The notes under the pieces are model-generated. The model saw only the letters and a list, made by a program, of their open reading frames with translations. It was not told where the DNA came from and did not search any database. Position numbers and translations under genes: made by a program. A stretch of 64,000 nucleotides of DNA from Leptospira vanthielii serovar Holland str. Waz Holland = ATCC 700522 (GTDB lineage Bacteria > Spirochaetota > Leptospiria > Leptospirales > Leptospiraceae), in contig NZ_AOGY02000024.1 in the NCBI RefSeq assembly GCF_000332455.1, forward strand, positions 62,001 through 126,000. The letters are read 5' to 3'. Positions 8,665 through 17,130 of this stretch are shown here, piece after piece (within the stretch, counting starts at the first letter, position 1; each line of letters begins with the position of its first letter).

Positions 8665-9702
8665 ATGAAACACTTACTTTCAGCCCTTGGGACAATTATC
8701 GTCTCTTCGGTATCGTTTTTCTTCTTATATTCGGAATCGCAAAACCTCGTTTTGGCGGGGACTCTTGCTGGATTCATTCTCCTTTACTCCCTATTCCTAG
8801 TGTTAGGTGAAAGAAAATTATTCCCTGAAATCAAAGCCGATGTTGTACTTTGTGCAAGCGTTGGAGCTCTTCTTGGTCTGTCTATTGCGGCATTTCCAGT
8901 AAGTCTCCTGAACGATTACGGATATAAATCTATCGCTATCTTTGTCGCTGTTCTTTTGTTCCTTACAGGAATCAAAACAGGAATTGCTTTCTCAAGGAAA
9001 CCGGGTCTTGCCATTTTTGGTGGTGGTGCTGGCGGAGCAGGTTCTAGTTTTCAAATCCCTGGTTTGGAAAACGCAAACAGCCATATCCGCGACAAAATTC
9101 TAGACACTTCCGTTGTCATTGATGGTCGTATTTTAGATATCGCTGACACTCATTTTCTAGATGGCCCCCTCATCCTTCCTAACTTTGTATTACGGGAAAT
9201 CCAACTCATTTCCGATTCTTCTGACCCAATCAAGCGGGCTTGCGGAAGACGTGGTTTGGAAATGTTAAACAAACTCCAAAGAAAAGGATCCATCGAAGTT
9301 AAAATTACTTATACTGATTATTCAGATACAAGAGAAGTCGATGCAAAACTTGTGAAACTCGCACGTGATACGGGGGGAGCTGTTGTAACAAACGACTTTA
9401 ACCTAAACAAAGTAGCTGAATTACAAGGAGTTCGAGTTCTCAACTTAAACAACCTTGCCAATGCTTTAAAACCTGTGGTGCTTCCTGGGGAAGAATTCCA
9501 AATTTCCGTCATTAAAGAAGGAAAGGATGAAAACCAAGGTATCGGTTACTTGGAAGATGGAACCATGGTAGTCATTGAAAACGGTGGTCACTTAGTTGGA
9601 AAAGATGTAAGGGTTGTTGTGACAAGTATCATCCAAACTGCTGCCGGTAAGATGATTTTCACGAAAGTGCAAAACGGTAACAATAACTACAACAAATCGT
9701 AA
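8665..9702 (+). CDS. Membrane PIN-TRAM domain protein (YacL-like)
   Basis: 345 residues. Four hydrophobic helices in residues 1-108 anchor the protein; a Gly-rich hinge (118-128) leads to a PIN nuclease fold (about 142-270) with acidic residues D147, E178, D226 and D244 in the positions expected for the metal site. A TRAM RNA-binding domain follows (about 274-340, ending KMIFTKV). PIN-TRAM proteins of the YacL family occur widely next to carD or isoprenoid genes; their RNA substrate is generally undefined. The start has an AAGGA site upstream. The YacL assignment is firm at the architecture level. Confidence 0.88.
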   Translation: MKHLLSALGTIIVSSVSFFFLYSESQNLVLAGTLAGFILLYSLFLVLGERKLFPEIKADVVLCASVGALLGLSIAAFPVSLLNDYGYKSIAIFVAVLLFLTGIKTGIAFSRKPGLAIFGGGAGGAGSSFQIPGLENANSHIRDKILDTSVVIDGRILDIADTHFLDGPLILPNFVLREIQLISDSSDPIKRACGRRGLEMLNKLQRKGSIEVKITYTDYSDTREVDAKLVKLARDTGGAVVTNDFNLNKVAELQGVRVLNLNNLANALKPVVLPGEEFQISVIKEGKDENQGIGYLEDGTMVVIENGGHLVGKDVRVVVTSIIQTAAGKMIFTKVQNGNNNYNKS

Positions 9703-9726
9703 TCTATTTTAAGTAGTCTAACGGGT

Positions 9727-11490
9727 ATGAAACTAGTTCGTTTTTTAATTTCACGCGAAGGGTTCATATCCGTTTTTTGTTATACGATTACAGCTGTATT
9801 TTCTTTCCTTTCCTTTGCCCCTTTAAGTTTCCCTTTTTTTGTTTGGGTGGCTCCATTCGGACTTTTTATCATCGAAAAACGAAACAGAGGTGAGTGGAAA
9901 AAACTCATCTACCACGGGTTTGGCTTTTCCATTTTATTTTATTTAGTGTCTTTCCATTGGGTTTACCATATGACCACTGTATTTGGTGGTTTTGATTGGT
10001 ATTTGGCGGTTCCCATCTTTATTGGTTCGGCAATCCTTTTAAATTTTAAATTCCCTGTTTACCTTTTGGTATTTTCTTTTTTAGCCAAGCGAGCGGGGCG
10101 ATTTTTCCCTCTCATAGCTTCGGTTTCCATTTTATTTTCTGAATTTTTGACTCCTCAAGTTTTCCCATGGTATTTTGGCAATGTTGTCGCCGAAAATCAA
10201 ATTTTGGCACAAAACGCAGAATATGCGAGTGCATACGGATTGTCTGCATTTTTGTTTTTTGTTTCTTATTATTTGTTTTATTTAAGAAAGCCAAAATACT
10301 TTTTACGGTTGTTTTTAACATTCCTTTCCAAACATAAAAACATCCAAAAGAAATTTGTCTTTGCTGGACTTGGGATTGTTTTGGTTCTCGTTTTATTTTT
10401 CGGGAACGGATACTATTTATTTCAAAAGTGGTCGGCTATAAAACCCATTGCGGAACGAGATGTCCTCGTTATACAACCTAATGCACCACTAGAATTTCGA
10501 GATGGGCGTAATCCCGCAGAAGAGATTCGCAATCTCATGACTCGCATTGATACCATGACGGAGATGGAACTCAAAAAAAGTCCTGTCGATCTGCTTGTAT
10601 TACCAGAGTCAGGGATTCCCTTTTTCACGACTCATGATACAGAAGTCACTCGCTACAGTCGGATCTATTGGCATCAGTTTGAATCGCTTATGGCCATCCT
10701 TAGCCTTCGTCACGGGACCAATGTTTTTTATAATGAACTAGATGCTGATTTGGTTCCAACGGCACTCCCTGGTCGAATTTCTAGAAGGGATGTTCGAATG
10801 TACAATTCGTCTGTACTTATGAATCCAAATGGAGAAAGAAGGAATAGTTACCAAAAGGTTTTTTTACTCATCTTTGGAGAATACATGCCATTTGAATGGA
10901 TGTATGCTTTGTCTGGACAAACGGGACAATTTGCACCGGGAACAAATCTCGATCTTATTCCTTATTATGAATCACGAAAAAATCCATCCTCTAGAACAAA
11001 AGACTTACATTGGGAAGATACAATGACTATGGGGCCTGCCGGTGTTCGTGAATACTATTCCAAAGACAAAGTAGAAGAAAAACAATTGGGTAGTTTTTTG
11101 CCTTTGATTTGTTATGAAGTGATCATTTCTGAATTTGTAAGAAAGTTTCAAGGAGATCCTGACTTTATTGTCAATGTTACCAATGACAAATGGTATGGGA
11201 ACTCCGTTGAATCCTACCAACACCATACTTTGGGACGACTCCGGGCCATCGAGTTTCGTAAATGGATTGTTAGGTCCACTAACTCGGGTACATCGGTGTT
11301 TACTGACCATTTAGGAAGAAATATTGATAACGACTTTACTCCGATTGAAACAACCGCTGTGATCCGGAAAAAAGTACAAGTGATTCCTGGTGAAATGACT
11401 TTTTATAGATTATATGGAAATCTGCTTTCCTATTTGTATATGGGAATTGTTGGTCTAGTGTTGTTATTTTATGCAAAAAGGAATTCTTAA
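9727..11490 (+). CDS. lnt: Apolipoprotein N-acyltransferase
   Basis: 587 residues. Lnt transfers the third acyl chain from phospholipid to the N-terminal cysteine of lipoproteins at the outer face of the inner membrane. An N-terminal bundle of about seven hydrophobic helices (10-235) precedes a nitrilase-fold domain (about 243-555) and a final helix (565-583). The catalytic triad is visible: E294 (LPESGIP), K377 (SYQKVFL) and C462 (LICYEV). NVTNDKWYG and the AIEFRKWIVRSTNSG segment are standard Lnt signatures. At 587 residues it is longer than the roughly 510 of E. coli Lnt, with extra sequence between E294 and K377 and around 405-440. A supply of triacylated lipoproteins fits the several lipoproteins in this window. 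Confidence 0.93.
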   Translation: MKLVRFLISREGFISVFCYTITAVFSFLSFAPLSFPFFVWVAPFGLFIIEKRNRGEWKKLIYHGFGFSILFYLVSFHWVYHMTTVFGGFDWYLAVPIFIGSAILLNFKFPVYLLVFSFLAKRAGRFFPLIASVSILFSEFLTPQVFPWYFGNVVAENQILAQNAEYASAYGLSAFLFFVSYYLFYLRKPKYFLRLFLTFLSKHKNIQKKFVFAGLGIVLVLVLFFGNGYYLFQKWSAIKPIAERDVLVIQPNAPLEFRDGRNPAEEIRNLMTRIDTMTEMELKKSPVDLLVLPESGIPFFTTHDTEVTRYSRIYWHQFESLMAILSLRHGTNVFYNELDADLVPTALPGRISRRDVRMYNSSVLMNPNGERRNSYQKVFLLIFGEYMPFEWMYALSGQTGQFAPGTNLDLIPYYESRKNPSSRTKDLHWEDTMTMGPAGVREYYSKDKVEEKQLGSFLPLICYEVIISEFVRKFQGDPDFIVNVTNDKWYGNSVESYQHHTLGRLRAIEFRKWIVRSTNSGTSVFTDHLGRNIDNDFTPIETTAVIRKKVQVIPGEMTFYRLYGNLLSYLYMGIVGLVLLFYAKRNS

Positions 11491-13018
11491 TTTTCTATTT
11501 GAGAATAGATTTTATTTTGCAGTTTATATTTCGGTTGTTCTTCACATAACATTAATTATATATTCATTCAATCATTCCGATTCTCCATACCAAAAAACGC
11601 TTTGTGGACCACCTTGGATATATGCAACGGAAGAAGAGAAAGAAGTCTCTTTTCAGATGAGTTTTGGTAAGTCGGGTAGTGAGACTGGAAATGCCGAAAC
11701 TACTGATGATCCTGGAGATGGCGAAGAAGGGGAAGAGGGTGACGGAGGTGGCTTTTCCAAAGGCAAATATAAGGGGAGCCAATGGGAAGATCTGGTAAAA
11801 GATTTGGAAGGCACTTCGTCCTTACGCAAACAGTTTAAAAATGATTATGACCAAATCAATGAAAACTCTGGAGTTGCTGATTCCTATATCAAACGAAATC
11901 GCGATTATGAGGACATCATTGTAAAAGATGTACTGCCCACTGTAAAAGGAATTCGTGATCCCTTCCGTGTTGACATAGAAACTGCCGAAGACAATTTATT
12001 TGTACATAAAGAACGAAACCGTATCATAGAAGAATTCAGAAAAGGGGATGAGTCATCTCCTCCGATCACCATGCGGATTTCGAAAGAAGGGGAAGCAGAA
12101 CCAAAGTCTCCTCTTTCTATGCCCAAAGAAGATCGAAGTAAATATTTAGATCGAACTCTCAAACAAAAAAAGGAAAAACAGTTGGATGAATTCATTTCCC
12201 GGTACATGGGTTATGATCCAGACAAAGGGGATCTCAGTTTTTTTGTTCGCGATTTGTACTATGAAAACTTGCAAAGGTTAGCCTACCCATTTAGTGGGGA
12301 TCCCAGTTATTTTTCCATTGATTACTTTCAAGAAAATCTAAACAAAGAAGATTTCCTGAGACAAATGATGGCGGCTCTCTCTGAAAATTTGGGAACAAAT
12401 ACAGGTACAGAAATTCTTTTTACCATTGAAAATATTTATGAAATCCAAGCAAGGGCTCTCGAACAGTACTTCTATGCAAAAGAATACTTAAAACTGGCAA
12501 CACCAGAACAAAGACAAACTTTAAGGTATGAAACCTTACGGCGAGTGGAAGAAAAGTATCGGAAACTTTTGCGAGATAAAAAACTATTCACTATTAAGGA
12601 TGTAGAGGAAGCATATTCCAAAAAACGAATCGATATCATCGATACATTGATTAAAAAAACACCGAAAGGGTATCGGATCAGAGATGGTTATTTTGATAAG
12701 GGAAGGATCCTTTGGGAAGCAGGAATGGTCCGTAAGGATTCCAAACTTCTAACGGAAGCCATTCAAACTTGGAACGCCATTCCCCGTCTCCCAACCAATG
12801 GAGATTTTTTAAATGAAAAGGCACATAACGCCGTCCAGTTATTGCTACGAGATCTTGGAAATGTATCGGATGCGAGTCAGTTATCCTCCGGATCCAAAGA
12901 TCAAATTGAATTTATTTTACGAACTAGACTTAGTGAAACGATGACCAAGAAAAAAGAAAGGGAGGACAAATTACTTTGGCCTAAAGCGAAACAAAAACAA
13001 GGGAATATTGGGAACTAA
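11471..13018 (+). CDS. Conserved hypothetical protein with N-terminal signal anchor
   Basis: 515 residues, unrecognised family. One hydrophobic segment (about 14-33) is followed by a Gly/Glu-rich low-complexity stretch (about 72-98), then a long charged helical region (about 105-515) rich in Lys, Glu and Arg. The gene begins 20 bp inside the end of lnt, so the two are translationally coupled. The layout (short anchor, flexible linker, large helical domain) suggests a periplasmic or cytoplasm-facing scaffold, but no enzymatic motif is visible. A role with Lnt is inferred only from overlap. Confidence 0.7.
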   Translation: MQKGILNFLFENRFYFAVYISVVLHITLIIYSFNHSDSPYQKTLCGPPWIYATEEEKEVSFQMSFGKSGSETGNAETTDDPGDGEEGEEGDGGGFSKGKYKGSQWEDLVKDLEGTSSLRKQFKNDYDQINENSGVADSYIKRNRDYEDIIVKDVLPTVKGIRDPFRVDIETAEDNLFVHKERNRIIEEFRKGDESSPPITMRISKEGEAEPKSPLSMPKEDRSKYLDRTLKQKKEKQLDEFISRYMGYDPDKGDLSFFVRDLYYENLQRLAYPFSGDPSYFSIDYFQENLNKEDFLRQMMAALSENLGTNTGTEILFTIENIYEIQARALEQYFYAKEYLKLATPEQRQTLRYETLRRVEEKYRKLLRDKKLFTIKDVEEAYSKKRIDIIDTLIKKTPKGYRIRDGYFDKGRILWEAGMVRKDSKLLTEAIQTWNAIPRLPTNGDFLNEKAHNAVQLLLRDLGNVSDASQLSSGSKDQIEFILRTRLSETMTKKKEREDKLLWPKAKQKQGNIGN

Positions 13019-13091
13019 ACCGAATTCACCACACCGCATAACGAATGTTGGTTGGTTTTCCTTTGGCGATCAAACTTTATAAATGAGTTCT

Positions 13092-13547
13092 TTAGATTTT
13101 TATATTTTCGAGACCGTTTTCATGGAACTCTTGAGCCCATTTGTCATGAAAGGGAGTTTCTTTTTCGATTCGTTCTTCGATTGCCATTTGGGAAATGGCC
13201 GTTTCGCCGTAGTGGCGAAGGAAATCTCTGTGAGCCAGTCTTTCGATGAGTGCTTGCCAGAACACTTCGTCTTCGTAGTCTTCTAAAATATCAACAAGAC
13301 CACTTTCTTCCTCGAATTCCCGAGTTAAATAAGGTTCTCCATTGTTCTGGTCAATTTGGACAATATTTCCAAGGCCTGCGTGTTCGGCTTGGGAAAAAAC
13401 GTGGCGAACCACATCGGCGAACCTAGAATCCGTGTCAGGTTCATCCTCTGATCTGTCCTTGGCTTGTAAGGTGGAAATGACCCAATCTCCCATGTACACT
13501 AACTTGAGCAGGGTTTCGTATTGTTCTAGGGACAGTTCCATTTCCAT
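13092..13547 (-). CDS. Hypothetical acidic protein
   Basis: 151 residues, no recognised family. It is highly acidic and predicted helical, without signal peptide or membrane segment, so it should be cytosolic. Segments such as YMGDWVIS near the N-terminus and EVFWQALIERLAHRDF in the centre look like conserved folded parts rather than low complexity. It is transcribed toward the end of the preceding gene. Codon pattern and length favour a real gene over the shorter overlapping frames on the other strand. No function is proposed. Confidence 0.65.
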   Translation of the reverse strand: MEMELSLEQYETLLKLVYMGDWVISTLQAKDRSEDEPDTDSRFADVVRHVFSQAEHAGLGNIVQIDQNNGEPYLTREFEEESGLVDILEDYEDEVFWQALIERLAHRDFLRHYGETAISQMAIEERIEKETPFHDKWAQEFHENGLENIKI

Positions 13548-13624
13548 TTAGGATCAGGTTCGGTCATGAGGTTATGAAGAAAAGAGTTTTTTTGCGGAAA
13601 GAATCGATACAGCGGGTCGAAAAT

Positions 13625-14266
13625 TCAGTCTTCTAAAAGGATTTCTTTGTTACGGAGTGGCCTGTATTTATCTCGCACAATCGCAGTTATGTCATCAATG
13701 GCAACAAGAACCTCTTGGTTCGGATCGTTACCTTCGAAAGGTAAATAAAAAAATCCAAGAATTCGAATCGAACTTTTCTGCAAAAATACCCTATCATTTT
13801 GATCAAAATTTTTTGAAATCGAAACCGTGATGGATTTCCAACCTCGATAATTCAGTGAGGTGAGATTTAATTGTCTTACTTCCGCATCTTGCGACTCTAT
13901 GATCAGTGTTAGGTTCCCGTTGGACTGTGAAGAGTAGATGGGAATGGTAATTTCCTTGATAAAGGCATTCACTTCTATGGGTTTAGGAAAATATAAAGAA
14001 AAAGGGAAATTGGCATCTTTCGGGATTCGTAAGACAAGTGCTTGTTTGGACCCTGGAATGGGTGCTGTAAAATTGGCAGAAAGGGAGATTTCTGGAAGTT
14101 TTGTACCTTTTTCCAATTTAGTACGCAGGTTTTCCCGATTGTAGTTGGGCAATTCGAAATTTTCGAGCAAAATTTCCCGCCAAATGCCTGTCTCAGCCCC
14201 AATCGGAATCATTCCAAATACGAAAAGAAAAAGTGTAAGTTTCCTTGAGATTCTCAGTGCAATCAT
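13625..14266 (-). CDS. FlaA-like (flagellar sheath-type) secreted protein
   Basis: 213 residues with a signal peptide (about 1-24, hydrophobic LTLFLFVFGMIPIGA). The mature part resembles spirochaetal FlaA, the outer-layer protein of periplasmic flagella: a LENFEL-like start of the domain, NYRGWKSITVSI in the centre, and a final strand with GFFYLPF and AIDDITAIV that corresponds to the FlaA 'GF(R)...DDLRAV' ending. The fold is expected to be a carbohydrate-binding-like beta sandwich. The protein is shorter and more divergent than canonical FlaA1/FlaA2, and no flagellar genes flank it, so it may be a FlaA relative with another periplasmic role. The assignment is from motif memory, not a search. 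Confidence 0.5.
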   Translation of the reverse strand: MIALRISRKLTLFLFVFGMIPIGAETGIWREILLENFELPNYNRENLRTKLEKGTKLPEISLSANFTAPIPGSKQALVLRIPKDANFPFSLYFPKPIEVNAFIKEITIPIYSSQSNGNLTLIIESQDAEVRQLNLTSLNYRGWKSITVSISKNFDQNDRVFLQKSSIRILGFFYLPFEGNDPNQEVLVAIDDITAIVRDKYRPLRNKEILLED

Positions 14267-14313
14267 GTTGACAATAATTCCTTACAAGGGGGATATATAT
14301 GTTTTATCTGTAA

Positions 14314-14320
14314 AGAGGAG
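14314..14320 (+). promoter_or_regulatory. Ribosome binding site that sets the OmpL47-type gene start
   Basis: AGAGGAG lies 10 bp before the ATG at 14331 and directly before a signal peptide. The frame stays open upstream to 14145, but that extension would overlap the divergent FlaA-like gene, so 14331 is preferred. Confidence 0.75.
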
Positions 14321-14330
14321 ACTTATACAA

Positions 14331-15407
14331 ATGCAGGCGCACAAATACCTTTTGGCCATACTGACAATATCTTTCGCAGGCCAAATTACAGCACAAGTTG
14401 CTGCACCAAAAGCCACTACTTCCACCAAAGACCAGGCAATCAAAAAAACAGAATCCACCTCTACACAAGCCAAAGATGGTGTTGATAAAGTTGAGACAAC
14501 TGTAAAAGACATTTTGGGTGACAAAAAAGAATCGGGAGCTACTTCCAATCCAGCTGCTCTTTTCATTACAAGTAAAACTTCTTTTTCATTAGATGCAAAA
14601 GACGAATCATCCACAATCGATTTTATTGAATGGAAACCAAAAAACGGAGAATACAGAAAGTATACTCAGCCAATTCGTATTTCTGAAGAAGGACTAACTG
14701 AAGTTTACTATCGTTCTGTGGACAAAGTTGGAAACGCAGAAACACCTAAGATCCTCGTACTTCATGTTGATAACACTGCTCCTCGCGTGAGTTTAGTTCC
14801 TCAAGAACAGTTTTTTGTGTTAGACGGAGTTCCTTTCGCTTCTAAAAATAATACATATACTCTTGTAGCAGAAGACCAACAAACTGGTGTTGAAAAAGTT
14901 CAATTCAACGTTAACCAAGAAGCAACAAAAGTTTATGCAGATCCAATCAAATTGGAAAATGGTGGAGCAAACGTAGTTAAGTATTCTGCTACTGATAAAT
15001 CTGGAAATTCTTCTCCTGAATCTTCTATCATCATTACTGTTGATGATGTGAAGCCTACAATTGAAATCGTTCCTTCTTTCCCGCTAGTTGATATCAATGG
15101 TAAAAACTTTCAAAGAAAAGGAAATGTATTCTATGTTAATGCAACAGACAAAGAATCTGGAATCAAAAAAATTCTAGTAAAAGTTGACGAAGAAGAATAC
15201 AAACTTTATGTAGAAGCAATTGCAATTGAAACACAAGGTGACCATGTCATTAAAGCTATGGCAGTTGATAACGTTGGGAACCAATCAGATGTAGTGGAAG
15301 TAAAACTTTCGGTGGATTTAACTCCTCCAACTTCTACGATTCAAAAATCAGCTGAAGAACCAAAAGTAGAAACACCAGCTCCGGCAGCTACAACACCTTC
15401 TAAGTAG
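14331..15407 (+). CDS. OmpL47-type surface/outer membrane protein
   Basis: 358 residues from the ATG at 14331. Residues 1-21 are a signal peptide ending near ITAQVAAP. A Thr/Lys-rich linker leads to three tandem repeats of about 85-95 residues (from about 80, 175 and 270), each with an Ile-x-x-Trp/Val core, a 'sYRSVDKVGN' or 'YSATDKSGNSS' or 'KAMAVDNVGNQS' turn and an 'hVDNTAPRVSL'-type joint. This is the repeat found in leptospiral OmpL47, proposed to bind host extracellular matrix in pathogens. The repeats also resemble bacterial Ig-like folds. The C-terminus is Pro/Ala-rich. It is monocistronic, ended by the hairpins just downstream. Confidence 0.72.
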   Translation: MQAHKYLLAILTISFAGQITAQVAAPKATTSTKDQAIKKTESTSTQAKDGVDKVETTVKDILGDKKESGATSNPAALFITSKTSFSLDAKDESSTIDFIEWKPKNGEYRKYTQPIRISEEGLTEVYYRSVDKVGNAETPKILVLHVDNTAPRVSLVPQEQFFVLDGVPFASKNNTYTLVAEDQQTGVEKVQFNVNQEATKVYADPIKLENGGANVVKYSATDKSGNSSPESSIIITVDDVKPTIEIVPSFPLVDINGKNFQRKGNVFYVNATDKESGIKKILVKVDEEEYKLYVEAIAIETQGDHVIKAMAVDNVGNQSDVVEVKLSVDLTPPTSTIQKSAEEPKVETPAPAATTPSK

Positions 15408-15426
15408 TTTTTTCACAAAAAAACTA
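15405..15426 (+). terminator. AT-rich hairpin after the OmpL47-type gene
   Basis: TAGTTTTTT (15405-15413) pairs with AAAAAACTA at the end of 15417-15426 across a 3-4 nt loop; the stem includes the stop codon. It is a weak terminator or an mRNA 3' stabiliser ahead of the GC-rich hairpin that follows. Confidence 0.45.
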
Positions 15427-15448
15427 GAACCGCAAGGTTACAAAAAAG

Positions 15449-15480
15449 AACCCCTTTCTATATGAGAGGGGTTTCTTTTT
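15449..15480 (+). terminator. Intrinsic terminator that contains the comF-like start codon
   Basis: AACCCCTTTC (15449-15458) pairs with GAGAGGGGTT (15464-15473), ten base pairs with one G-U, around the 5-nt loop TATAT, followed by TTTCTTTTTT-like sequence. The ATG of the downstream gene (15462-15464) starts in the loop and runs into the stem, so the same element may end the upstream transcript and hide a start codon. Confidence 0.85.
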
Positions 15481-16139
15481 TATCCTTTGTTTTCCCTAAG
15501 TTTTGTGCCTTTTGCGGATCCTATGATCGATTTTCGGAAACGATGGCCGTTTGTAAACCTTGCACAAAACGAAACTACCTTCCACAAAAACAAATCCTAA
15601 AACCAAACCAGGTAAAACTTCCGTCCGATCGATTTGTTTTTTATGACCAAGTTTTCTATTTGCAAATGCGAGGAAGTTTTGAAAAGAACCTCTTTCAGTC
15701 TTTGAAGTTTGAAAATGAACGGCATCTGGCAAAATATTTTTGTTTGGGGCAAAGGTCCTTGTCAAAATATTTAAAAGGAGATCCTCCCGACAGTGTGGTT
15801 CTTGTCCCTTCTTCCCCAAAGGCGGGGCCGAGACCATACCACGCTTCTTATGTCCTTCTGGCAAAATGGAAAAAACTCTGGAAAATCAGGGAAGATACTA
15901 GCTTGCGTAAGGTTTCGGCGGACAAACAGTCTTCGCAAGGGTACGAAAGCCGATTTTTTCATGCAAAAAAGGCATTCCAATTCACAAAAAGTGATAGAAT
16001 CATTGAGGGACTTCATGTTCTAATTGTAGATGATATATTCACAACGGGTGCCACTGTAAATGAAATCGCTAGACTGTACAAACAGGCTGGGGTTAGAAAG
16101 GTGACTTGCGTTGTTTTACTGTTAAGCGGGGGTGATTGA
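15462..16139 (+). CDS. ComF-family phosphoribosyltransferase-like protein
   Basis: 225 residues. The N-terminus FVFPKFCAFCGS with C15, C18, C31 and C34 is the ComF zinc-binding head. The C-terminal type I phosphoribosyltransferase fold contains the PRPP loop VLIVDDIFTTGATV (186-199), with the adjacent aspartates D190 and D191. ComF proteins are needed for natural transformation in some bacteria and are often of unknown function elsewhere. No other in-frame ATG, GTG or TTG lies near the N-terminus, so translation must begin at the ATG inside the terminator hairpin. It ends by overlapping the STAS gene region, suggesting cotranscription through to rdgB. Confidence 0.85.
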   Translation: MRGVSFLSFVFPKFCAFCGSYDRFSETMAVCKPCTKRNYLPQKQILKPNQVKLPSDRFVFYDQVFYLQMRGSFEKNLFQSLKFENERHLAKYFCLGQRSLSKYLKGDPPDSVVLVPSSPKAGPRPYHASYVLLAKWKKLWKIREDTSLRKVSADKQSSQGYESRFFHAKKAFQFTKSDRIIEGLHVLIVDDIFTTGATVNEIARLYKQAGVRKVTCVVLLLSGGD

Positions 16140-16144
16140 ATCGA

Positions 16145-16495
16145 ATGGATGTTCAAGTCAAGGATGACATAAGGATTATTAAATTTTCTGGGGCCATCAT
16201 CAAGGTTGATTCCGATGAAATTGAAAAAGAACTTTCAAAACTCACGCAAAGTTCTGTTAAAAAAATTATTCTGGATTTAACAAAAGTTCATCATATTTGT
16301 TCCACAGCTCTTGGCATTTTCGTAGCCACCAAACGTAAGTTAAAACCTATGAATGGTGATATTAAAGTGATCGTTGTAGATGAAGATTTGATTCAATTGT
16401 TTGAAATTACAATGCTTGATAAAGTATTTGAAATTTTCCCTGATTTATCGGCTGCAATGGAAGGATTTCAACTCGACGAGGAAGATTCCAACTGA
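16145..16495 (+). CDS. STAS-domain anti-sigma factor antagonist
   Basis: 116 residues from the ATG at 16145, which has a GGGGG stretch 12 bp upstream; a TTG at 16136 would add three residues. The whole protein is one STAS domain: a strand (IRIIKFSGAII), helix, strand IILDLTKV and the segment ICSTALGIF, where S53 is the site expected to be phosphorylated by an anti-sigma kinase. SpoIIAA/RsbV-type proteins are the usual substrates of PP2C phosphatases, and this window encodes three PP2C proteins. Whether they act on this protein is inference. The stop codon overlaps the rdgB start. Confidence 0.88.
   Translation: MDVQVKDDIRIIKFSGAIIKVDSDEIEKELSKLTQSSVKKIILDLTKVHHICSTALGIFVATKRKLKPMNGDIKVIVVDEDLIQLFEITMLDKVFEIFPDLSAAMEGFQLDEEDSN
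16478..16484 (+). promoter_or_regulatory. Ribosome binding site that supports the CTG start of rdgB
   Basis: GAGGAAG inside the end of the STAS gene lies 7 bp before the CTG at 16492, an ideal distance. No other start codon is available to include the conserved N-terminus. Confidence 0.7.
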
Positions 16496-17088
16496 CAAAG
16501 AAAACTTTAGCATTTGCTTCCGGGAGTGCACACAAATGGAAGGAAATGCAGATGTTACTTGCCCCCTATGGTTATGAGGTTGTCCTTCCTAAAGATTTAG
16601 GAATTTCATTCTCTCCGGAAGAAACGGAAGACTCATTTACTGGAAATTCCTTTATTAAATCAAAAGAACTCTATCGCCTGACAGGAATTCCCTCTTTCGC
16701 CGATGATTCTGGAATTTCCGTTCCAGCACTCGGAGGGGAACCGGGAGTGTATTCGGCTCGTTACGGCGGCCCGGGACTTACTGATAAAGAACGTGCTCTT
16801 TTCCTTTTACAAAAGTTAGGTGCAAGTGTGGACCGCAAGGCCTACTATAGTTGTGTGGTAAGTTTTGTGGACGCAAATGTTGCAGTGTCTTTTGAAGGAA
16901 GGGTCGACGGACTAATTGCCGAAGACTACGATGAAGAAGGTAAATTCGGATTTGGATATGATCCCATTTTTATCTACCCACCCTTTGGAAAACGATTTTC
17001 TCAAGTATCGGAAGCAGAAAAAAATACCGTCTCCCACCGTAAAAAAGCAATGGAGCTTTTTTTGGATTGGTTGCAGAAATACAAATAA
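16492..17088 (+). CDS. rdgB: RdgB/HAM1 XTP/dITP pyrophosphatase with CTG start
   Basis: 198 residues if translation starts at CTG 16492. RdgB hydrolyses dITP, XTP and dHAPTP-like nucleotides to monophosphates, keeping them out of DNA and RNA. The first in-frame ATG (16546) would remove the essential substrate loop; the sequence TLAFASGSAHKWKEM (5-19) immediately before it is the conserved family N-terminus (SxNxxK-type). D71 and D72 (FADDSGI) and EPGVYSARYGG follow, and GFGYDPIF is also diagnostic. The frame from the upstream stop at 16441 to 16546 contains no ATG, GTG or TTG. The CTG overlaps the STAS stop as CTGA, like the common ATGA coupling, and the resulting length equals the usual 197 or so. 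Confidence 0.9.
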   Translation: MTKKTLAFASGSAHKWKEMQMLLAPYGYEVVLPKDLGISFSPEETEDSFTGNSFIKSKELYRLTGIPSFADDSGISVPALGGEPGVYSARYGGPGLTDKERALFLLQKLGASVDRKAYYSCVVSFVDANVAVSFEGRVDGLIAEDYDEEGKFGFGYDPIFIYPPFGKRFSQVSEAEKNTVSHRKKAMELFLDWLQKYK

Positions 17089-17130
17089 CAAAAGTTAGTT
17101 TTATGAGCTGACTGCGCCTCTTTTGTCCTT

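Noticed and set aside
14268..14299. TTGACA and TATATA before the OmpL47-type gene
   Set aside because: The gap of 20 bp is too long for a standard sigma-70 promoter; other -10 choices match poorly, so no promoter is claimed.
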